From an uncultured Azohydromonas sp. (lineage in GTDB: Bacteria; Pseudomonadota; Gammaproteobacteria; Burkholderiales; Burkholderiaceae_C), in the NCBI RefSeq assembly GCF_937926365.1, contig NZ_CALAOH010000157.1, positions 1 to 20,458 on the forward strand: a stretch of 20,458 bases of DNA, read 5' to 3'. The notes under the pieces were generated by a model that was not told the origin of the DNA, made no database searches, and saw only the letters and a list, made by a program, of their open reading frames with translations. Position numbers and translations under genes: made by a program. Below, piece after piece: positions 15,541 to 20,458 of the stretch (position 1 is the stretch's first letter; each line of letters opens with the position of its first letter).

Positions 15541-18104
15541 CTCCCCGGCGCCTTCACCCCCGCCGGCACCCCATCCCCGCCGCTGCTGTGCGCGAAGCTC
15601 GCCGACTTGATCACGTACGCCCCGCGCGCCTGCTCGAACAGCGTGCCGCCGCCCCAGCGCGTGGCCGCGCCGTCGCTGATGACCTCCACTTCCGGCGCCT
15701 GGATCACTACCTTCGTCCCGGCCGTGAGCCGGATGGAGCGCGCAGCCACCAGGTCGATGTCGCCGTCATGCGCCTGCAGCTGCACCGGCCCCTGGCCGGC
15801 CACGGCCGCGATGCCGCCCTGGTGCGCGAAGGTGCTCACCCCCTGGGCCGCGCGCTGGCGGATCTGCCCGCCGGCCGTGAGCTGCGTGTGGCCCACGCTC
15901 ACGGCGTCGATGTGGGTCTGCGCGCCCAGCAGCAAGTTGTCCTGGCTCGCCACGGCTGCACCTGCCGCGGCGCTCACCGCCACCAGCGGCGCGCCGCCGC
16001 CCGAGGTGTCCGGCTCCACGTTGGAACCGCGGTCCCAGTCGCCCAGCAACTGCACCAGCCGCTTGAGCCGCGCCGGGTCGGTGCCGCCGGCCTGGTGCGT
16101 GTCGGCCAGCGCCGCGAGTTGTTCGACCGCGGACTGCAGCGCCCGCACCAGTCCCAGCAGCTCGTCGCGCGCCAGATGGCTGCCTGCGGCCTCGGGCTGT
16201 GCCGCCGATGAAATCAAGACGCCCTGGCCGCCACGCACGGCCGTGGCCGCGTCGCTGCGCAGCTCGGCGCCCTCGCCGCGCGGCTGCGTTTCCCCCTTGC
16301 GCATGGGCGTGGCCAGGTCGCCCAGGTTGAGCTGGCTCGCCGCGTGGTCGCTGGCGAGCTGCACGCTGATGTGACTCCTGCTGTCGTTGAAGCGCAGCTG
16401 CTGCTGGCGCGCACCGCCCAGCTCGCGCGTGACGACGCCGCTCAAGGCGTGGTTGTGCGGCAGGCCACCGAGGCCGTCGAAGCGCGGTGGCGGGTTGGTC
16501 GCGTGGTGGCGGCAACCCATGATCACCGGGCGCGAGGGGTCGCCCATCTCGAAGCCGATGCTCACCTCCATGCCCACCCGCAGCGGGAACAGCACGCCGA
16601 AACCCGCGCCGCACCACAGCCCGTTGACGCGCACCCAGGCGCTGTCGCCGGCGTTGCCGTTGGTGCCCGCACCCGCGGCATGCGCGTGGTCCTCGGGGTC
16701 CAGGCCGTGGAAGCGCACCTTCACGCGCCCCAGCTCGTCACACCACACCGGCACGCCCTCCGCGCCCACCACGGTGGCCGTCATCAGCGGCATGGCAGGC
16801 AAGTCGAGCTGCCGGTCCCAGGCCGGCACCAGCGGCACGTCGCGCTGCACGGCCGTGAAGCGGTTGACGTAGCGCTCGGCGCCGTCGTGCGGCGGCGGCG
16901 CGTCGGCCCAGCCGTCGATGCCATCCGCGCCGGCATCCAGCAGCGCCTGCGCGCGTGCGGCCAGCTCCTTGGGCAGGTTGCTGCGCGCCCAGTGCCGCAG
17001 CCGCACGATGACGAACTCGCGCCGGCGCGGCTCGAAGGCCGTGGCGTCGAGTTGCGGATGGCCGTCGATGCGGTTGTATTCGCCCACCCGGAGGTCACGC
17101 ACGCCGCCGATGCCGTGCAGCCGCTGCGCGCGGCTGGCGTGGCGGTCCAGCGCCACGCGCGCGAGCCGGTCGTGGTCGGCGATGTCGTTGCCGGCGTGGG
17201 GCAGCTCGATGCGCGCGTCCTGCAGCGCCGCGGCCAGCGCATTGCCGGCCTCGCCCTGGTCGGCGCGAACGCCCGCGTCGGCCACCGCCACGTCCACCCG
17301 CGCCATCTCGTGGTCCCAGCTCGCGCGCCGCACGCTGCCCGGCACAAGGGTATGCGTGGGCGACAGCAGCTCGACGGTGTCGCGCTGCTCGGTGCCGCCG
17401 CTGTGGTGGTAGCGCACGGGCCCGGCGGCATTGGCCGGCAGCCGGCTGGCGTCGTCGAAGAGCACGATCTCCTGCGTCGGCGTGCCGTGCTCGCCGCCAT
17501 CGCCCGCGCGCACGAACCAGCTCACGCCCTCGCGCGCCAGCAGCCCGCGCAGGAAGGCCGCGTCGCTCTGGTGCAGCTGCAGCGTGCACGCGCGCTGCGG
17601 GTAGCGCGCCTCGTCGATGGCCAGCAGCCGGTAGTCGAAGCAGCGCGCCAGCGCCGGGAAGCGGCTGCGCCAGCCGCCCAGCACCGTGTGCGCGACGTCG
17701 ATCACGCTCTGGTCCAGGAAGACGCGGTTGCTGCGCCGCTGCTCCATGAGCGCGAACACGTCCTGCGCGGTGAGCTGCATGGCGGTGAGCGTGCCGTCGC
17801 TCTGGCCCAGGCGCACCTGCGTGACCACGGCGCACCAGCGCCGCAGCTCGCCGCGGTCGGTGACGAGCTGCACCTCCAGCGGCACGCCCATGAGCGCGCG
17901 CGGATCGAGCAGCGCGTCCGTGCTCAGGCACGTGAGCCGCAGCGTGACACCCTCGCAGATGCCTTCGCTGACGTGCAGCCGCTGCGCCAGCAGCACGTCC
18001 TCGAACAGCGCGTCCAGCCGCGGGCCGAAGCGCAGCCGGATCGCGCGCCGCGCCTGGTCCAGCAGCAGCGACAGCGGGTTGCGGACGACGTCGTGCAGGT
18101 TCAT
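15351..18104 (-). CDS. vgrG: VgrG (TssI) spike with C-terminal transthyretin-like tail
   Basis: A 917-residue T6SS spike protein. Residues about 1-540 form the gp27/gp5-like core: the segment near 420-470 (VPVWCDELGRVKVRFHGLDP) and the hallmark GMEVSIGFEMGDPSRPVIMG (511-530) are diagnostic for VgrG. A DUF2345-type extension with beta-helix-like repeats follows (about 640-830, including HIDAVSVGHTQLTAGGQIRQ and DIDLVAARSIRLTAGTKVVI). Residues about 858-917 (QHIVLVDAMTDLPV, DGQVIEATTDEQGKV) look like a transthyretin-like domain, known in other VgrGs to bind Tle lipases. ATG 18104 with AAAGG upstream is preferred over TTG 18110. It lies 32 bp after tssF and 12 bp before the effector. The DNA of the tail is visibly less GC-rich than the body. 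Confidence 0.95.
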   Translation of the reverse strand: MNLHDVVRNPLSLLLDQARRAIRLRFGPRLDALFEDVLLAQRLHVSEGICEGVTLRLTCLSTDALLDPRALMGVPLEVQLVTDRGELRRWCAVVTQVRLGQSDGTLTAMQLTAQDVFALMEQRRSNRVFLDQSVIDVAHTVLGGWRSRFPALARCFDYRLLAIDEARYPQRACTLQLHQSDAAFLRGLLAREGVSWFVRAGDGGEHGTPTQEIVLFDDASRLPANAAGPVRYHHSGGTEQRDTVELLSPTHTLVPGSVRRASWDHEMARVDVAVADAGVRADQGEAGNALAAALQDARIELPHAGNDIADHDRLARVALDRHASRAQRLHGIGGVRDLRVGEYNRIDGHPQLDATAFEPRRREFVIVRLRHWARSNLPKELAARAQALLDAGADGIDGWADAPPPHDGAERYVNRFTAVQRDVPLVPAWDRQLDLPAMPLMTATVVGAEGVPVWCDELGRVKVRFHGLDPEDHAHAAGAGTNGNAGDSAWVRVNGLWCGAGFGVLFPLRVGMEVSIGFEMGDPSRPVIMGCRHHATNPPPRFDGLGGLPHNHALSGVVTRELGGARQQQLRFNDSRSHISVQLASDHAASQLNLGDLATPMRKGETQPRGEGAELRSDAATAVRGGQGVLISSAAQPEAAGSHLARDELLGLVRALQSAVEQLAALADTHQAGGTDPARLKRLVQLLGDWDRGSNVEPDTSGGGAPLVAVSAAAGAAVASQDNLLLGAQTHIDAVSVGHTQLTAGGQIRQRAAQGVSTFAHQGGIAAVAGQGPVQLQAHDGDIDLVAARSIRLTAGTKVVIQAPEVEVISDGAATRWGGGTLFEQARGAYVIKSASFAHSSGGDGVPAGVKAPGSDLKFDQHIVLVDAMTDLPVAQRRCRIHLEDGQVIEATTDEQGKVPVFRSSIPYARYIVELLD

Positions 18105-18136
18105 GGTCAACCTTTCAGGCTCAGGAGCGGCAGGCG

Positions 18137-19936
18137 CTACAGCAGCGGGAGCTCACCGGCACGCACCTCGCCGCGGTAGAGCACCCGCGCGTCCTGTGCC
18201 GACACGAGTTCCAGCCGCGTGAAGCTGTTGCGGTGGGCCATCCGCGGGAAGAAGCGCTCCAGCACCTGGGCGAACAGGCACAACCCGGCGCCGGCGTAGC
18301 GCTGCTCGTCGATGCTCAGTCGCACTTCGGTGCCGCGCGCAAGCGCCCGCATGACGCGGCCCACCCAGGCCTGGGCGGGTCGGGCCTCGATGGCCACGAG
18401 CGACTGCACCAGCTGCTCGCTGTCCACGCCGCGGGGCAGGTCGTGCAGGCGCAGCAGCTCGCGCACGGCCTCGATACCCGGGCCGGACAGCCACAGCGGG
18501 TTGGGCGACAGCGCCGAGATGAACTGCCAGGCGCGCTCGCCGCGGCCGTCGAAACGCCGGCTCGGCGTGGGCCGCTGCAGCAGCCGCACGGTGCATGCCG
18601 TGCCGCCATCGGGCAGCAGGTCACCGCCGGGGCTGCCGATGGAGATTTCGCGCGGCAGGTCGCCGTTGGTGGCCGTGAGGTCCACCGTGAGGCCGCCGTC
18701 CGGCAGCGGCGCCGGCTCGCCGTCCGGGCCGACGATCTCGATCGTGGCGCGGCCGGTGCCGCGCGTGTCATGCCGAAGCACCCAGCCCCGTCCCGAACCA
18801 CCCGCTGCGGAGAACAGCGGCGGAATCTCCCGCAGCGCCTCGCCCGGCTGGGGCTTCTCGGGCCCCCACAGGACGCGCTCGATCGCGCAGACCTCGGCAC
18901 TCCACGGGTGCTGGGCGTCGGGCAGCACCGTGCAGCGTGCCGGCGCCTGCCGGTCCTGCAGCGGCTTGACCCGCGTGGCGAAGAGATTGACCACCGGCGT
19001 GCAGCCGGGCACGAGGTTCGAGGCGTCGAGCGTGTGCAGCACGGTGGCCTGCGGGCTGCCCGGGACGATGCCGCCCAGCGCGTAGTGCAGCTCCACCTCC
19101 TGCCCGGGCCGGGCGTGCAGCGCGGCCGGCCAGGGCAGGTCCACGAAGTCGAATTTGCAGGGGAAGGCGAAGTACTCGATCAGCAGCCGGTACGCGTCGG
19201 CGTGGGCGCCGATGAGCGCCTCCTCGCCGGCAAAGCCCACCGGGCGCGGCAGGCAGCCCTCCGCCGTGCGCCAGGGGCCGCCGGCCTCGCGCTCGGTCAG
19301 CGCGCCCAGCGCCTGGCCGCACAGCGCCTCGCGCAGCGCGGCCACCTGCACGGCATCGCCCCTCAGGTGCAGCCGCAACGGGGGCTGCGTGTCCGCGGGC
19401 CAGGCGGCTTCCTTGGCGGTGAGCGCCAGCCGTAGCGACAGCAGCGCGGTGGTGCCGGCCGGCAGCGGCGTGCCCGCAGCCGCTGCCGTCCTGCCGCGCA
19501 GCCTGATCCCGGCCACGCGCAGCGGCGCCAGCGTGAGGCCGTACGCGGTACGGAAGGCGCAGCGCACGCCGCGCAGCGGCGCCGAGCGCAGCGTGGTGCC
19601 GCGCGGCACCGTCAGCGTCTCCCCCGCGGCCAGCTTCGACGCATCGGGCTCGAAGGCCGCGATAGCGCACGCGGGGAACGGGCGCAGGTATTGCGGCGCC
19701 AGCCGCTGCAGCAGCCCGTCGGTCAGGCGGGCCTGGCTGTTCTCGATGTGCAGGCTCGCGCGCGCGTTGAGCAGCGCGGCCGCCTGCATCAGCCGCCCGA
19801 CCTGCGGGTCCTCGCTCAGGCCCTCGCCGGTGATGCCCAGCCGCTGCGCCAAGGCAGGGTACTGGACGGCGAAACGCGCGGCATCGGCGGCGAGCCGGCG
19901 CAGCTCGACTTCGTAGTGAGGAAGCAGCCCGTCCAT
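18137..19936 (-). CDS. tssF: TssF, T6SS baseplate subunit
   Basis: A 599-residue TssF (VasA/ImpG) protein, a wedge component of the T6SS baseplate that normally works with TssG, TssE and TssK in the cytoplasm. The N-terminus LLPHYEVELRRLAADAARFA followed by YPALAQRLG, EDPQVGRLMQAAALLNAR and LLQRLAPQYLRPFP is the family signature; LSPNPLWLSGPGIEAVRELL in the last third also fits. The length is typical. ATG 19936 is preferred because GGGAGGG lies 8 nt upstream; GTG 19942 would sit too close to it. It is first in the tssF-vgrG-lipase-immunity group. No tssG, tssE, tssA or sheath gene accompanies it here, which is unusual because tssF and tssG are normally adjacent. It could be a duplicate or the tip of a rearranged cluster. 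Confidence 0.93.
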   Translation of the reverse strand: MDGLLPHYEVELRRLAADAARFAVQYPALAQRLGITGEGLSEDPQVGRLMQAAALLNARASLHIENSQARLTDGLLQRLAPQYLRPFPACAIAAFEPDASKLAAGETLTVPRGTTLRSAPLRGVRCAFRTAYGLTLAPLRVAGIRLRGRTAAAAGTPLPAGTTALLSLRLALTAKEAAWPADTQPPLRLHLRGDAVQVAALREALCGQALGALTEREAGGPWRTAEGCLPRPVGFAGEEALIGAHADAYRLLIEYFAFPCKFDFVDLPWPAALHARPGQEVELHYALGGIVPGSPQATVLHTLDASNLVPGCTPVVNLFATRVKPLQDRQAPARCTVLPDAQHPWSAEVCAIERVLWGPEKPQPGEALREIPPLFSAAGGSGRGWVLRHDTRGTGRATIEIVGPDGEPAPLPDGGLTVDLTATNGDLPREISIGSPGGDLLPDGGTACTVRLLQRPTPSRRFDGRGERAWQFISALSPNPLWLSGPGIEAVRELLRLHDLPRGVDSEQLVQSLVAIEARPAQAWVGRVMRALARGTEVRLSIDEQRYAGAGLCLFAQVLERFFPRMAHRNSFTRLELVSAQDARVLYRGEVRAGELPLL

Positions 19937-19962
19937 GCCCACCGCCCTCCCATGCCTGTTCT

Positions 19963-19974
19963 TGTGTCGACACA
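19963..19974. repeat. 12-bp palindrome in the tssF leader
   Basis: TGTGTCGACACA is a perfect 12-bp palindrome centred about 33 bp upstream of the tssF start. It could be an operator for the tssF-vgrG operon. No clear sigma70 or sigma54 promoter was found in the 188-bp gap to the cytochrome gene, so its role is open. Confidence 0.35.
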
Positions 19975-20124
19975 GGCTAGAAAGCGCCGGGCCCGCCTGA
20001 CAGGGAGGAACCGACTGCCGCGGGTAGTCGCTTTGTCATGGGCGCGGGAGCGAGCCATTCGCCGCGGCGCCGATGCAAATTTCAGGGAAGAGCCGGACGG
20101 ATCCGCTCCCGGTCGGCGTCAGGG

Positions 20125-20458
20125 TCAGGGTGCTTGCGTGGACAACCACTGCAGGTAGGCCACCAGCTCCCAGATCTGCTCTTGCGAGAAGGTCTTGCCC
20201 CAGGGCGGCATGATGTCCGTGCCGCGGCGGCCTTCGCTGATCACCTTGAAGGCCTCGGCGGGCACGAAGTCGCTGCGGCCCTTGAAGCTGGGCGCGCGCC
20301 CGCCCACGCCGCCGCTGCCATGGCAGTAGGCCGCGCAGGTGGCGCCGAAGCGGCCCTTGCCGGCCTCGACGCGGGCCGGGTCGTCCAGGGAAAACGGGGG
20401 CGTGTGGGCCGTCGGCGCGGCCACCGGCTCAGCCGCCGGCACGGCGGCGGCGCCGGCC
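20125..20458 (-). CDS. c-type cytochrome, N-terminus cut by window edge
   Basis: The last 111 codons of a small c-type cytochrome are visible; the frame stays open to the window edge, so the start and any signal peptide lie outside. An internal GTG at 20442 is probably only a Val codon. An Ala/Pro-rich linker leads into the haem domain. The haem-attachment motif reads CAAYCH, that is CxxxCH with three residues between the cysteines instead of two; the codons TGC GCG GCC TAC TGC CAT are unambiguous. Met in GTDIMPPWG is the likely distal iron ligand. The fold is class I cytochrome c and the site of action should be the periplasm, as an electron carrier. It ends 188 bp upstream of tssF on the same strand. 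The partner dehydrogenase or oxidase is not visible. Confidence 0.85.
   Translation of the reverse strand, partial: AGAAAVPAAEPVAAPTAHTPPFSLDDPARVEAGKGRFGATCAAYCHGSGGVGGRAPSFKGRSDFVPAEAFKVISEGRRGTDIMPPWGKTFSQEQIWELVAYLQWLSTQAP

Overview
The window is high-GC DNA (roughly 70% across most genes, with strong GC third-position bias) from a betaproteobacterium, most likely Burkholderiales. That placement rests on the acoXABC gene order known from Ralstonia/Cupriavidus, the sigma54-dependent AcoR, and a Tle/Tli-type T6SS cargo. No rRNA, tRNA, CRISPR array or insertion sequence was seen, and the genus cannot be named from this window.

Layout. Bases 1-509 hold no convincing gene. At 510-1865 (+) lies a lipoprotein resembling a TIM-barrel glycoside hydrolase, which meets a minus-strand block at a shared hairpin terminator (1891-1914). 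That block, read right to left, is acoR (sigma54 activator, 6714-4711), a NarL/LuxR-type response regulator (4482-3778) and a six-helix membrane hybrid histidine kinase (3756-1933). From the acoR-acoX divergent region the acetoin catabolic operon acoX-acoA-acoB-acoC runs rightward (7033-11277). It starts from a near-perfect -24/-12 promoter preceded by a 13-bp perfect inverted repeat and two more half-site copies, the expected AcoR target. A strong hairpin terminator separates acoC from a lipoate-protein-ligase-like gene (11389-12147), which could lipoylate AcoC. No E3 (dihydrolipoamide dehydrogenase) gene is present.

The right third, on the minus strand, is a type VI secretion module: tssF (19936-18137), vgrG with a transthyretin-like C-terminal tail (18104-15351), a Tle-family lipase effector (15338-13605) and its lipoprotein immunity partner of the Tli4 type (13608-12160). 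The spacings are 32 bp, 12 bp and a 4-bp ATGA overlap. The effector/immunity pair plus the VgrG tail are distinctly AT-richer than their surroundings, so this looks like a swappable cargo cassette. TssF stands alone, without TssG or other structural genes. The right edge is cut inside a c-type cytochrome gene (minus strand) with an unusual CxxxCH haem-binding motif.

How the parts work together. Acetoin (or a related inducer) sensed by the AcoR N-terminal GAF region would activate sigma54 transcription of acoXABC. AcoA/AcoB (E1) and AcoC (E2) would cleave acetoin to acetaldehyde and acetyl-CoA, with AcoC lipoylated at Lys46. The T6SS module is functionally unrelated: VgrG would deliver the lipase to rival cells while the lipoprotein protects the producer.
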